Below, in pieces: positions 19,016 to 32,029 of a stretch of 64,000 nucleotides of DNA. Location of the stretch: NCBI RefSeq assembly GCF_015767635.1, contig NZ_CP065230.1, positions 310,001 to 374,000 of the forward strand. Reading direction: 5' to 3'. Both the position numbers and the translations under genes were made by a program. The DNA is from Halomonas sp. A40-4. Lineage in GTDB: Bacteria; Pseudomonadota; Gammaproteobacteria; Pseudomonadales; Halomonadaceae. The notes under the pieces are model-generated. The model was given only the letters and a program-made list of their open reading frames with translations. It had not been told where the DNA came from and searched no databases. The number at the start of each line of letters is the position of its first letter. Within the stretch, counting starts at the first letter, position 1.

Positions 19016-19609
19016 TTACAGGCCGACCAGGGCGCCGGAAATGCCGGCCGCGCGAATCAGTGAGCCAACCAGTAGCCCATCCACCAGATTAATGGCGATA
19101 AATACCACAATGGGAGATAAATCAATCATGCCTAGCGGCGGGATGACTTTGCGTACCGGCGCCATGATGGGCTCCACCAGCTGCATGACCAAGAGCGCGC
19201 CTGGGTGGCTAGCGTTGGGGGCGACCCAACTTAGGATGATCATCACGATCAAGGCGAAGAAGTAAATCTTCAGGATGGCGTTGGCCAGCGCGGCGATGCC
19301 AGCGATCAACAGGCCTGTAACAGGCGGCATGCCAACGCCGATGACCATGAAAATGGCGATAATGCTGAGGACCTTGAGGACAAACCCTGCCGCCAGTGTC
19401 GCAAGATCAAAGCGACCGGCGACCGGCCCTAGAAAGCCCTGGAACAGGCCCACGACCGGCTGGGTAATCTTGACCACTGTCTGGCTCATGGGGTTGTAAT
19501 AGTCGGCCCTTGATGCCTGCAATAAAAATCGCAGCATGAGTAAAAACAGATAAATGTTAATCAGCGAGTTAACCAGCATTAACCCGGCGCTGCCCAATTC
19601 GTTGCCCAT
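19016..19609 (-). CDS. yggT: YggT family membrane protein
   Basis: 197 residues with two copies of the YGGT unit, each having paired membrane helices around a conserved core ([18 protein letters not shown] and [10 protein letters not shown]). Function in proteobacteria is not established; relatives in Gram-positives and plastids affect cell division or cytochrome assembly, and E. coli YggT has been linked to osmotic shock. It lies between proC and metX, as in Pseudomonas. Confidence 0.93.
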   Translation of the reverse strand: MGNELGSAGLMLVNSLINIYLFLLMLRFLLQASRADYYNPMSQTVVKITQPVVGLFQGFLGPVAGRFDLATLAAGFVLKVLSIIAIFMVIGVGMPPVTGLLIAGIAALANAILKIYFFALIVMIILSWVAPNASHPGALLVMQLVEPIMAPVRKVIPPLGMIDLSPIVVFIAINLVDGLLVGSLIRAAGISGALVGL

Positions 19610-19638
19610 GGCTGTTTCTCCTATAAAATCCGCTTGGT

Positions 19639-20463
19639 TTAGTGGCCGCTCAGTTCCTTGGACATGGCTTGGGCGCGCTTGGCGCAGGCCTGCATCGCAT
19701 CAGCGATTGTCGTCCTTAGCTGGGCATCTTCCATGTGTTGAATCGCTTGTTCGGTCGTTCCACCGGGCGACATGACATTCTGTTTAAGTGTTGCCGGGTC
19801 TTTATCGCTTTGTTGTGCCATGGTGGCGGCACCCAGCGCGGTTTGAATCGCCAGGCGGCGCGCTGTATCAGCGGGAAGGCCGAGCTTGACGGCGGCGTCT
19901 TCCATGGCTTCCAGCATCAGGAAAAAATACGCCGGCGCGCTACCGGAGACCGCTGTCACCGCGTCCAGCAAGGCTTCTTCCTCGACCCATTCGACGATAC
20001 CCACCGCTTCCATTAGGTGAGTCGCGACATCGCGCTGGGCATCGCTGACCCGCGCATTAGCATACAGGCCACTGGCACCGCGTCCTACCAAAGACGGTGT
20101 ATTCGGCATGCAGCGAACCACAGCGCTATCCCCGCCCAACCATTGGTCAATGGTGGCCGCGTCAAGGCCGGCGGCGATGGAAATGACCAGAGGGTTGCGT
20201 TGTTTAACCGTGTCGCTAAGCGCTTCGCATACGTCGCGCATGATCTGTGGTTTAACGGCCAGCACCAGAACGTCGGCCTGACTCGCGGCGGCGTTGTTAT
20301 CGGTTTGCGTCTGAATATTGAGGCGTGTGCGAATCGTGTCCAGTTCGCTTTCCCGTGGCGCGGTGGCAGTGATGTCGGCAGGCGTGACACCGCTGTCGAT
20401 CAGGCCGCCAATGATGGCGCTTGCCATGTTGCCTGCGCCAATGAAGGTGATCTTGTTCGTCAT
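19639..20463 (-). CDS. proC: Pyrroline-5-carboxylate reductase
   Basis: 274 residues, last step of proline synthesis (NAD(P)H). FIGAGNMASAIIGGL is the Rossmann dinucleotide site; VLAVKPQIM follows; the C-terminal dimer domain carries the signature VMSPGGTTEQAIQHME. Proline is also a compatible solute, relevant to a halophile, but nothing here shows osmotic control. Part of yggS-proC-yggT. Confidence 0.97.
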   Translation of the reverse strand: MTNKITFIGAGNMASAIIGGLIDSGVTPADITATAPRESELDTIRTRLNIQTQTDNNAAASQADVLVLAVKPQIMRDVCEALSDTVKQRNPLVISIAAGLDAATIDQWLGGDSAVVRCMPNTPSLVGRGASGLYANARVSDAQRDVATHLMEAVGIVEWVEEEALLDAVTAVSGSAPAYFFLMLEAMEDAAVKLGLPADTARRLAIQTALGAATMAQQSDKDPATLKQNVMSPGGTTEQAIQHMEDAQLRTTIADAMQACAKRAQAMSKELSGH

Positions 20464-20549
20464 GGGGGTATCCTCTGTTGAAAAAGGCGGCGTTGAGCCG
20501 TGTTATGTCACTCGTCGGGGTAAGGCATTCCCGCTTAGTTCGTTGGTTC

Positions 20550-21254
20550 TCAGGTCGTATCCCGCGCGCCAAAGATCGCCGTCCCTAAACGTACCAGTGT
20601 GGCACCTTCCAGCACAGCCGCTTCCAGATCGTCGCTCATGCCCATGGAAAGCGTATCGAGAGGCGCATCGGGCAGAGCCTTCTGCAACGCCGACAAAAGC
20701 TCGCGCATCTCGCTCAGAGGCTGACGCTGGGCCGACAGGCTTTCTGCCGGAGCAGGGATTGCCATCAGGCCTCGCAGCTTGAGGCCAGGTAGTGCTGCGA
20801 CCTCTTTGGCAAGGGCTTCCACGTCCTCTGGCATGACGCCTGATTTTGAGGGCTCGCGGCTGATGTTGACCTGTAAGCAAACGTTGAGTGGGGCTAGGTG
20901 GGTGGGTCGTTGTTCGCTAAGCCGCTTGGCAATTTTCAGGCGGTCAATGGTGTGCAGCCAGGCGAAATTTTCCGCAACAGCGCGTGTTTTATTCGATTGC
21001 AGAGGGCCAATAAAATGCCACACAAGGTCGTCCAGGTCGGCCAGTTCTTCCTGTTTGTCCAACGCCTCCTGCAGATAGTTTTCACCAAACTCGCGCTGAC
21101 CCAGCGCGCTTGCCTGGCGAATCATCGAGGCCGGTTTGGTTTTGCTTACGGCCAGCAGCGAGGCATCATCAAGGGGGCGGTCAGCGTCAATGAGCGCGCG
21201 TTCTAGTCGCTCACGCGCGCGGGCTAGTGACGCTGGAAGCGCGTTATCTGTCAT
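20550..21254 (-). CDS. yggS: Pyridoxal-phosphate homeostasis protein YggS
   Basis: 234 residues, fold-III PLP-binding protein without known enzymatic activity that buffers pyridoxal phosphate. The PLP Lys lies in LLAVSKTKPASMI; GENYLQEA, WHFIGPLQSNK and MGMSDDLEAAV are family blocks. Start at ATG 21254 (a TTG two codons earlier is in frame) with AAGG upstream. Divergent from pilT, with only 33 bases between starts, so the promoters must overlap the coding ends. Confidence 0.95.
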   Translation of the reverse strand: MTDNALPASLARARERLERALIDADRPLDDASLLAVSKTKPASMIRQASALGQREFGENYLQEALDKQEELADLDDLVWHFIGPLQSNKTRAVAENFAWLHTIDRLKIAKRLSEQRPTHLAPLNVCLQVNISREPSKSGVMPEDVEALAKEVAALPGLKLRGLMAIPAPAESLSAQRQPLSEMRELLSALQKALPDAPLDTLSMGMSDDLEAAVLEGATLVRLGTAIFGARDTT

Positions 21255-21287
21255 ACTCAAGCACCTTACCGCAGCTGGGGAAGAAAG

Positions 21288-22331
21288 ATGGATATTACCG
21301 AACTGCTGGCATTCTCGGCAAAGCAGAATGCTTCAGACCTCCACTTATCCGCGGGCTTGCCGCCCATGATACGGGTTGATGGCGATATCCGTCGGCTGAA
21401 TGTGCCCGCCATGGATAACAGTGAGGTCCGTCGGTTGATTCACGACATCATGAACGATCGCCAGCGTCGCGACTACGAAGAACACCTTGAAGTCGACTTT
21501 TCTTTCGAAGTGCCGGGCGTGGCGCGTTTTCGGGTCAATGCCTTTAATCAGGCACGCGGTGCGGGAGCGGTATTTCGCACCATTCCCAACCAGGTGCTAT
21601 CGATGAAGACCCTGGGGCTGGGGGAAGTGTTCGAGCGCCTTTCAATGCTGCCGCGCGGTCTGGTGTTGGTGACCGGGCCAACCGGTTCGGGAAAAAGTAC
21701 CACACTCGCGGCCATGATCGATTACATCAACGATCATCGCTTTGAACACATTTTAACCATCGAAGACCCGGTTGAGTTTGTGCATGCCAGCAAGCGTTGC
21801 CTGATTAATCAGCGGGAAGTCCATCGTGACACGCATGGCTTTGCGGAGGCATTGCGCAGTGCGCTGCGCGAAGACCCGGATGTGATTCTGGTGGGAGAGC
21901 TGCGCGATCAGGAAACCATCCGCCTGGCGTTAACAGCGGCAGAGACCGGACACCTGGTGCTCGGGACGCTGCATACCACCTCAGCGGCCAAGACCATTGA
22001 CCGGATTATTGATGTCTTCCCCGGCGAAGAGAAGGCCATGGTGCGTTCGATGCTGTCGGAGTCGCTACAGGCCGTGGTATCCCAGGCGCTGTTGAAACGC
22101 CAGGGGGGCGGCCGTGTGGCGGCCCATGAAATTCTGATCGCGACCTCGGCGGTGCGCAATCTGATTCGTGAAGACAAAGTGGCGCAGATATTCTCGGCGA
22201 TTCAAACCGGCGGCAATCTGGGTATGCAAACGTTGGACGCCGCACTGATGCAACTGGTCAACGACGGTCATGTCGGCATGGAAGATGCCCAGGCGCTGGC
22301 CAAGGGCACCCTCTCTTCGCGGGAGGCGTAA
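21288..22331 (+). CDS. pilT: Type IV pilus retraction ATPase PilT
   Basis: 347 residues, hexameric ATPase that powers pilus retraction and twitching. N-terminal PAS-like domain with ASDLHLSAGLPP, Walker A GPTGSGKSTT, Asp box TIEDPVEFVH, Walker B VILVGELRDQET, His box HLVLGTLHT, and the AIRNLIRE retraction motif as AVRNLIRED near residue 290. AAGA precedes the ATG. Followed after 3 bases by pilU. Confidence 0.97.
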   Translation: MDITELLAFSAKQNASDLHLSAGLPPMIRVDGDIRRLNVPAMDNSEVRRLIHDIMNDRQRRDYEEHLEVDFSFEVPGVARFRVNAFNQARGAGAVFRTIPNQVLSMKTLGLGEVFERLSMLPRGLVLVTGPTGSGKSTTLAAMIDYINDHRFEHILTIEDPVEFVHASKRCLINQREVHRDTHGFAEALRSALREDPDVILVGELRDQETIRLALTAAETGHLVLGTLHTTSAAKTIDRIIDVFPGEEKAMVRSMLSESLQAVVSQALLKRQGGGRVAAHEILIATSAVRNLIREDKVAQIFSAIQTGGNLGMQTLDAALMQLVNDGHVGMEDAQALAKGTLSSREA

Positions 22332-22334
22332 TCG

Positions 22335-23501
22335 ATGACGAACAACGACGCCTCAACGCTGACGCCTGGCCAGTGGTTGCATCAGCTGTTGGACATCATG
22401 GTGACGCAGCAAGCCTCAGACCTACTCATTTCAACGGGGGCACCACCCAGCCTCAAGATGCCCAGCGGGCTGGTTCCTCTTGGCCAACGGCCCTTGAGTG
22501 AACATCAGGTAAGTGAGCTGGTAACGCACACCGTGCCTGAAGGGCTGCGCGAGCGTTTTAGCCAACAGCGCGAGGCGAATTTTGCGCTGGGTTTTGAAGA
22601 CAAAGGGCGCTTTCGCGTTAGCGCCTTCCAGCAGCGAAATCAGCCCGCCATGGTGATTCGCCGTATTGAGCAGCACATTCCCACCCTGGAAACCCTGGGT
22701 GTGCCCACGGTGCTTGCCTCGCTCGCCCATGCCAAACGGGGGCTGGTATTGGTGGTAGGGGGCACGGGGACCGGGAAATCCACCACCCTGGCGTCGATGG
22801 TGCAGGAGCGCAATGAAACGATCGGTGGGCACATCATCAGCATTGAAGATCCGATCGAGTACCTGCACCCGCACAAGCGCGCCATCGTTAACCAGCGTGA
22901 AGTGGGGATTGATACCGAGTCATTTGAAGTAGCGCTCAAGAACACCCTGCGCCAAGCCCCTGATGTGATCTTGATCGGTGAGATACGCAGCCGTGAAACC
23001 ATGGAACATGCGTTGACGTTCGCTGAAACAGGGCATCTCTGTCTGGCCACCTTGCACGCCAACAACGCCAATCAGGCGTTGGAGCGTATCATTCACTTCT
23101 TTCCTCATGAGCGTCATGAGCAGATATGGATGGACCTCTCCCTCAATCTCCGCGCGGTGGTGGCTCAACAGCTGTTGCCCAGGCTGAACGGTGGTCGTTG
23201 TGCGGCGGTTGAAGTCATGCTGCCGTCGTCACGGATTGCCGACCTGATTCGTAAAGGCAGGGTCGCCGAGATTAAAGCCGCCATGGCGGCGTCGCGTGAT
23301 GACGGCATGCAGACGTTTGATCAAGCACTCTTCGATCTTTGCCAGGCATCACAGATTAGTCATGAGGTAGCGCTTGCCCACGCGGACTCCGCCAATGACT
23401 TGCGACTCATGCTGAAGCTGCAAGGGGAGGCGACGTCGCGTTCGCTGGATGAGCGTGCTCCAAGTCATTGGGATCTGCGCGACCGCGACGATGCATGGTG
23501 A
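22335..23501 (+). CDS. pilU: PilT-dependent retraction ATPase PilU
   Basis: 388 residues, PilT paralogue. ASDLLISTGAPP, Walker A GGTGTGKSTT, ISIEDPIEYLHPH, Walker B VILIGEIRSRET, His box HLCLATLHANN. The C terminus (IADLIRKGRVAEIKAAM, then an extended tail) is of the PilU type and lacks the PilT-type AIRNLIRE. It supports PilT motor force. In-frame operon with pilT; converges on anmK with 10 bases between stops. Confidence 0.96.
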   Translation: MTNNDASTLTPGQWLHQLLDIMVTQQASDLLISTGAPPSLKMPSGLVPLGQRPLSEHQVSELVTHTVPEGLRERFSQQREANFALGFEDKGRFRVSAFQQRNQPAMVIRRIEQHIPTLETLGVPTVLASLAHAKRGLVLVVGGTGTGKSTTLASMVQERNETIGGHIISIEDPIEYLHPHKRAIVNQREVGIDTESFEVALKNTLRQAPDVILIGEIRSRETMEHALTFAETGHLCLATLHANNANQALERIIHFFPHERHEQIWMDLSLNLRAVVAQQLLPRLNGGRCAAVEVMLPSSRIADLIRKGRVAEIKAAMAASRDDGMQTFDQALFDLCQASQISHEVALAHADSANDLRLMLKLQGEATSRSLDERAPSHWDLRDRDDAW

Positions 23502-23511
23502 CGCTGATGTC

Positions 23512-24642
23512 CTAGGGCGCGTAGACGCCGCCAAGGACGCGCGGTCCTCTGGCACCGGTCACCGAGGGCAGATTGCCGGGTAGCTGGTGCAGGCGCTGGT
23601 GGGCCAGCCAGGCAAAGGCGCCTGCCTCGATCCAGTCTTCAGGCCATCCGTAGCTTGACGGTGACGCAAAGGTGGCAAACGGCAAGTGAGCGGCCAGCCT
23701 GGCCATCAGATCAGCGTTATGCGCACCACCCCCGCAAGTAATCAACGTGACGCCCTGATGAGAGAAAGGCAACTGCTGGATGCCTTGTGCAACACTGACC
23801 GCAGTGAGTTCGGCAAGTGTGGCCTGGACATCATCAGGCGCTTCGTGACCGGCCAGATGACGTTCCAGCCATGGCAGATGAAATAGCTCTCGACCCGTGC
23901 TACGCGGTGGCGGCTGTTGAAAAAAGGGGGCATCCAGTAGCCGTTCCAGTAACTCAGGGTCCACATTGCCGCTGGCAGCCCAGGCCCCATTCTGATCAAA
24001 ACGGCCGCCCTGGTGTTTTGAGAACCAGGCATCCAGCAACACATTCGCAGGCCCCGTATCGAAACCGGTCACAGGCGTTTTCGAGTTGCTGGGCAGCCAC
24101 GTCAGGTTGGCAAAACCGCCCAGATTCAAGATGAGCTGTTCGCCTTCCTGGCGCCCAAACAGCGCCTGATGAAAGGCTGGTGCCAGCGGTGCCGCCTGCC
24201 CGCCTGCTGCCAGATCGCGTCGTCGAAAATCAGCCACAACGGTGCAGCCGGTCAACTCAGCCAGCAGGCTAGGGTTATCCAATTGCAGTGTGTAAGCCGG
24301 GCCGCCATTATGGCCGTCTGGAGCGTGCTCAACGGTCTGCCCATGGCTGCCTACCGCCTGGATCTGTTCAGGCGAAAGTTGCTGTGCGGTTAGCAGGGCT
24401 TTCACCGCCTCGGCTTGCAGTCGGCAAAAGGCGTCCTCCGCGGCGGCCAGCTCGGCAAAGCTCACTTCTTGTGCATGACAAAGATGCAGCAGCTGTTGAT
24501 GCAGCGTGTCAGGCATTTCGGCAGCCAGGGTGCCCAGCAGTTGTGGCGGTGTATCGCGGCCAATCGCCACCAGAGCGGCATCGATGCCGTCAAGGCTAGT
24601 GCCCGACATCAGGCCAATATAATAATGTGGTGCAGATTTCAT
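23512..24642 (-). CDS. anmK: Anhydro-N-acetylmuramic acid kinase
   Basis: 376 residues, ASKHA-fold kinase that converts anhMurNAc from recycled peptidoglycan to MurNAc-6-phosphate. GLMSGTSLDGIDA is the ATP phosphate-binding loop, GSHGQTVEHAP the catalytic region, LNLGGFANLTWL and GFDTGPANVLLD complete the family pattern; CGGGAHN is the adenosine motif. Start at ATG 24642 (MKSAPHYYIGLM); an ATG at 24654 is also in frame. Divergent from tyrS; this anmK-tyrS pairing occurs in many gammaproteobacteria. Confidence 0.95.
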   Translation of the reverse strand: MKSAPHYYIGLMSGTSLDGIDAALVAIGRDTPPQLLGTLAAEMPDTLHQQLLHLCHAQEVSFAELAAAEDAFCRLQAEAVKALLTAQQLSPEQIQAVGSHGQTVEHAPDGHNGGPAYTLQLDNPSLLAELTGCTVVADFRRRDLAAGGQAAPLAPAFHQALFGRQEGEQLILNLGGFANLTWLPSNSKTPVTGFDTGPANVLLDAWFSKHQGGRFDQNGAWAASGNVDPELLERLLDAPFFQQPPPRSTGRELFHLPWLERHLAGHEAPDDVQATLAELTAVSVAQGIQQLPFSHQGVTLITCGGGAHNADLMARLAAHLPFATFASPSSYGWPEDWIEAGAFAWLAHQRLHQLPGNLPSVTGARGPRVLGGVYAP

Positions 24643-24757
24643 AAGACGACCCATACAAAGCGCGTTAAGGCTCAACCAATATCCGTGAGCATGATAACAT
24701 CGCCCACTATTTATTATTCGAACGCCAACAAGGCGATGCTTACGTGGAGATAAAGCA

Positions 24758-25957
24758 ATGAGTGAGGTGGATCAGGCGCTAGCGTTGCTGTCGCGGGGGA
24801 CGCACGAAATCCTGCTGGAGGAGGAGCTGCGCGAAAAGCTGGCCTCTGGCCGTACACTGCGTATCAAGGCAGGTTTCGATCCTACAGCCCCCGATCTACA
24901 CCTAGGGCACAGCGTCCTGCTGACCAAGATGCGCCAGTTCCAGGATCTGGGGCACACCGTTATCTTCCTCATCGGGGATTTCACCGGTCGTATTGGTGAT
25001 CCCACCGGTAAAAACGTGACTCGCAAACCGCTGACCGAAGCTGACGTTAAAGCCAATGCCGATACCTACAGGGAGCAGGTATTTAAAATCCTTGATCCCG
25101 ATAAAACCGAGGTACGCTTCAACGCTGAATGGTTTGGCGATCTAACCGCCGCCAAGATGATCGAGCTGGCAGCGCAAAGTACTGTTGCGCGTATGCTCGA
25201 GCGCGATGACTTTGAAAAACGCTACAAAGCCAACCAGTCGATCGCCATCCACGAATTTCTCTACCCGCTGGTACAGGGCTATGACTCGGTCGCGTTAGAC
25301 GCGGATGTCGAATTAGGCGGTACTGACCAGAAGTTCAACCTGCTGATGGGGCGAGAGATCCAAAAGCATTTCGGTCAGGAGCCGCAGGTGGTGATCACCA
25401 TGCCACTACTTGAAGGTTTGGACGGTGTGCAGAAGATGTCCAAATCGCTGGGTAATTATGTTGGCGTCGATGAAACACCCGGCTCCATGTTCAATAAGCT
25501 GGTTTCCATGCCGGATACCTTGATCTGGCGCTATTTTGATTTACTGTCGCTGAAGTCCAACGAAGAAATCGAAGCGCTTAAGCAAAGCGTTGAGCAGGGT
25601 GCCAACCCACGCGATGTCAAAATGGCGTTGGCGCGTGAGCTGATAGCGCGCTACCACGGAGATGAAGCCGCGGCCAATGCACATAAATCTGCCGGCAACC
25701 AGTTGGCGGATGGTGAGTTGCCCGAAGATCTTCCCGAGGTTGAGGTTGATTTTGAAGGCATTGACGATGCGCCGATTGCCGCTGTGCTAAACCGTTCGGA
25801 GTTAACCAAGAACAGTGCCCAGGCCAAAGACATGCTGAAAAATGGCAGCGTCAAAGTAGATGGCGAGGTTGTGGCGCAAGACGCCATGCTGTCCACCGGC
25901 AAGGCTTACGTTATCCAGGCAGGCAAGAAACGTTACGCCCGTGTGACACTGCGCTAA
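24758..25957 (+). CDS. tyrS: Tyrosyl-tRNA synthetase
   Basis: 399 residues, class I synthetase. HIGH motif as HLGHS near residue 45, KMSKS intact, [10 protein letters not shown] and GGTDQKFN lining the tyrosine pocket, and an S4-type RNA-binding domain at the C terminus ([13 protein letters not shown]). Its stop is followed within 2 bases by the sequence duplicated ahead of both rRNA operons, so rRNA promoter P1 begins practically inside its 3' end. Confidence 0.97.
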   Translation: MSEVDQALALLSRGTHEILLEEELREKLASGRTLRIKAGFDPTAPDLHLGHSVLLTKMRQFQDLGHTVIFLIGDFTGRIGDPTGKNVTRKPLTEADVKANADTYREQVFKILDPDKTEVRFNAEWFGDLTAAKMIELAAQSTVARMLERDDFEKRYKANQSIAIHEFLYPLVQGYDSVALDADVELGGTDQKFNLLMGREIQKHFGQEPQVVITMPLLEGLDGVQKMSKSLGNYVGVDETPGSMFNKLVSMPDTLIWRYFDLLSLKSNEEIEALKQSVEQGANPRDVKMALARELIARYHGDEAAANAHKSAGNQLADGELPEDLPEVEVDFEGIDDAPIAAVLNRSELTKNSAQAKDMLKNGSVKVDGEVVAQDAMLSTGKAYVIQAGKKRYARVTLR

Positions 25958-25974
25958 TTTTTTCCGCACACCCC

Positions 25975-26003
25975 TTGCGTCCTCGTCAGCAAAGCCGTAA
26001 AGT
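25975..26003 (+). promoter_or_regulatory. rRNA promoter P1 (copy 1)
   Basis: TTGCGT, 17-base spacer, TAAAGT, then a GC-rich start region (ACGCATCCGC), the discriminator type that makes rRNA promoters sensitive to ppGpp and DksA. Conserved in the second operon at 60878-60906. Confidence 0.6.
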
Positions 26004-26138
26004 ACGCATCCGCTGCCGGGGACGCCCAGCGTTGCCAGCGGTGAATGAGGTGTAAAAACCTCGGTTTGTCAGTAGGTTAGGCAAATAGCAGGAAGGGAAG
26101 TTGAGTCAAACATTTCCTTCGCTTCTGCCAAACAGCCG

Positions 26139-26166
26139 TTGACAAACATTGGAAAGTGCGTAGAAT
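26139..26166 (+). promoter_or_regulatory. rRNA promoter P2 (copy 1)
   Basis: TTGACA, 16-base spacer, TAGAAT, followed by ACGCC. Near consensus and the most likely main promoter; start expected around 26173. Repeated in operon 2 at 61042-61069. Confidence 0.8.
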
Positions 26167-26406
26167 ACGCCTTCCTCGCTTAGCAGCGGCCACGTCAGGT
26201 TTTGAGGCCCGCAAGCGAAACGCTCTTTAATAATGTGATCAGGTAATTCATGTGGGCGCTTGCCGATGAGGGTGATAAATCACCAACTATCAAGGCAAGC
26301 GACTCGTCCAAGGTCTTCGGACCTTGAGAGAACGTTTGAAAACCTTGAGCCAAGTTTGATCCGCTTTTGTTACTTTCGAGTGACAAGTAAGGATCACAAT
26401 GATTGT
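26167..26406 (+). promoter_or_regulatory. rRNA leader with boxA and processing arm
   Basis: Holds boxA GCTCTTTAATAA (26222-26233) for Nus-dependent antitermination, a hairpin GCTTGCC / GGCAAGC (26258-26300), and the 5' arm of the 16S RNase III stem, 26235-26254, which pairs with 27968-27988 behind 16S with a single bulge. No gene is present between 25958 and 26406. Confidence 0.75.
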
Positions 26407-27938
<1,532 letters not shown>

Positions 27939-28023
27939 AACGATGCATCATCCTCGCGGTAAGCGCTCACAATGAATTACCTGATCACGTGATAGAGCAA
28001 ACGGTTTAAGCACGAACCCTCTT

Positions 28024-28100
<77 letters not shown>

Positions 28101-28180
28101 AATTTGCGTGATACGTCGTTGCTTCACTCCTCGCATAGCAGGCTATGCGTCGCACTGAAGCGCCTAGTCTCACACAAATT
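28101..28180. repeat. 80-bp imperfect palindrome A in the tRNA-Ile/tRNA-Ala spacer
   Basis: Dyad centred at 28140.5. Core GCATAGC-AG-GCTATGC (28133-28148), middle arms GCTTCA / TGAAGC, outer arms AATTTG / CAAATT, all at symmetric positions. It begins directly after the tRNA-Ile CCA. Confidence 0.8.
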
Positions 28181-28264
28181 ACATTTTATCCAGTCATGCG
28201 TTATTTTGTGACTTGCATAGCAGGCTATGCGACGCCATAAAACGCCTTGTTCTGAATAAAATTA
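28181..28264. repeat. Palindrome B, same core, different arms
   Basis: Dyad centred at 28222.5 with the identical 16-bp core GCATAGCAGGCTATGC (28215-28230). Outer arms ATTTTATCCAG / CTGAATAAAAT (28183-28193, 28252-28262) mirror each other with one mismatch, but share no sequence with the arms of palindrome A. Confidence 0.75.
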
Positions 28265-28287
28265 CCCAGAGGTGAGTGTTGTTAGAT

Positions 28288-28363
28288 GGGGCCATAGCTC
28301 AGCTGGGAGAGCGCCTGCCTTGCACGCAGGAGGTCAGCGGTTCGATCCCGCTTGGCTCCACCA
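28288..28363 (+). tRNA. tRNA-Ala (TGC)
   Basis: 76 nt including CCA. Acceptor GGGGCCA / TGGCTCC (one G-U), anticodon loop TTGCACG giving TGC, T loop TTCGATC. Second tRNA in the operon-1 spacer. Confidence 0.97.
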
Positions 28364-28592
28364 TTACTTTTAGTTTACTACCCGTTTACTCATGTTTTGT
28401 GACCATTGATAAGCCAAGACGCACTCACTGCGTTGCCTTATCACTGTTCATCGAACAGTCGCTCTTTAACAATGTATATCATGCTGACATGAACGTTTTT
28501 TAAGACGTTCATACGTAATTGTTTTGTGATACGTCTCAAGCGTATCCGGCAATCGTTATCATTGCGAGACACCAGACCCCTTCGGGTTATAG
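28364..28592 (+). other. Spacer between tRNA-Ala and 23S with boxA and 23S processing arm
   Basis: Contains a second boxA (GCTCTTTAACAA, 28461-28472) and, from 28541, the 5' arm of a long stem that pairs with 31474-31533 behind 23S (CGTATCCGG with CCGGATACG at the base). Small hairpins such as CTGTTC / GAACAG sit ahead of boxA. From 28456 on it matches the second operon except for one T. Confidence 0.7.
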
Positions 28593-31483
<2,891 letters not shown>

Positions 31484-31612
31484 ATAACACCCAAGGGGTC
31501 TGGTCGTGATGATAACGAGACAAACCGGATACGCGTACTGAGCCAAGTGGTGATGACACAGGGCTTGGTAGGAGACGCACACAAAGCACAGCATGATATG
31601 CATTTAAAGTTA

Positions 31613-31732
31613 CGCCTGACGACCATAGCAAGCGTGAACCACCTGATCCCTTGCCGAACTCAGCAGTGAAACCGCTTCGCGCCGATGGTAGTGTGGGGTC
31701 TCCCCATGCGAGAGTAGGTCATCGTCAGGCAC
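31613..31732 (+). rRNA. rrf: 5S ribosomal RNA
   Basis: About 120 nt, terminal helix CGCCTGACGA / TCGTCAGGC, with CCGAACTCAG and GCGCCGATGGTAGTGTGGGG typical of gammaproteobacterial 5S. Confidence 0.96.
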
Positions 31733-31743
31733 CTATACCGCAG

Positions 31744-31776
31744 AAACCCCCGAGCATATTGTGCTCGGGGGTTTTT
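31744..31776 (+). terminator. rRNA operon 1 terminator
   Basis: A 13-bp perfect stem (31744-31756 with 31762-31774), loop TATTG, followed by a T tract. Strong intrinsic terminator 12 bases after 5S. Confidence 0.93.
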
Positions 31777-31829
31777 GTTTACGGGGCTTCCCATGGAGAG
31801 TCCTGAATGGTCGGCCTCAGGATGGCCTG

Positions 31830-31878
31830 CCCCCGGAGCGCCGGCCGGCGGAAGGCCGCCCCCCGGAGCGCCGGCCGG
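31830..31878. repeat. GC-rich direct repeat pair
   Basis: A 19-bp sequence, CCCCCGGAGCGCCGGCCGG, at 31830-31848 and again at 31860-31878 (30-base period). It lies between the 5S terminator and a 5S-tail-like remnant. No gene seen in 31777-32029. Confidence 0.75.
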
Positions 31879-31939
31879 ATCATCGTCAGACACTTATTCG
31901 AAAAAATCCCCCAGCCTCGAAGAGGCTGGGGGATTTTTT
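31879..31939 (+). other. 5S 3'-end remnant followed by a second terminator
   Basis: ATCATCGTCAGACACTTAT (from 31879) resembles the real 5S tail GTCATCGTCAGGCACCTAT (from 31719) with a few changes, and like it is followed by a strong hairpin: an 18-bp perfect stem (31901-31918 with 31922-31939), loop GAA, A and T runs on either side. It looks like the decayed end of a duplicated 5S plus terminator; the hairpin itself still looks functional in both directions. Confidence 0.6.
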
Positions 31940-32029
31940 ATGCCGCTCTAGTTAACCGCATTATGGTCGGGGGTGTTTGTTTATCTGGCTAGCTTTTGTG
32001 TCAAAATACTGCCCCCAAGGAGGAATGTC

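Noticed and set aside
31973..32029. Longer start for the dNTPase gene at 31973
   Set aside because: No ribosome site there; AAGGAGG stands directly before the ATG at 32030.
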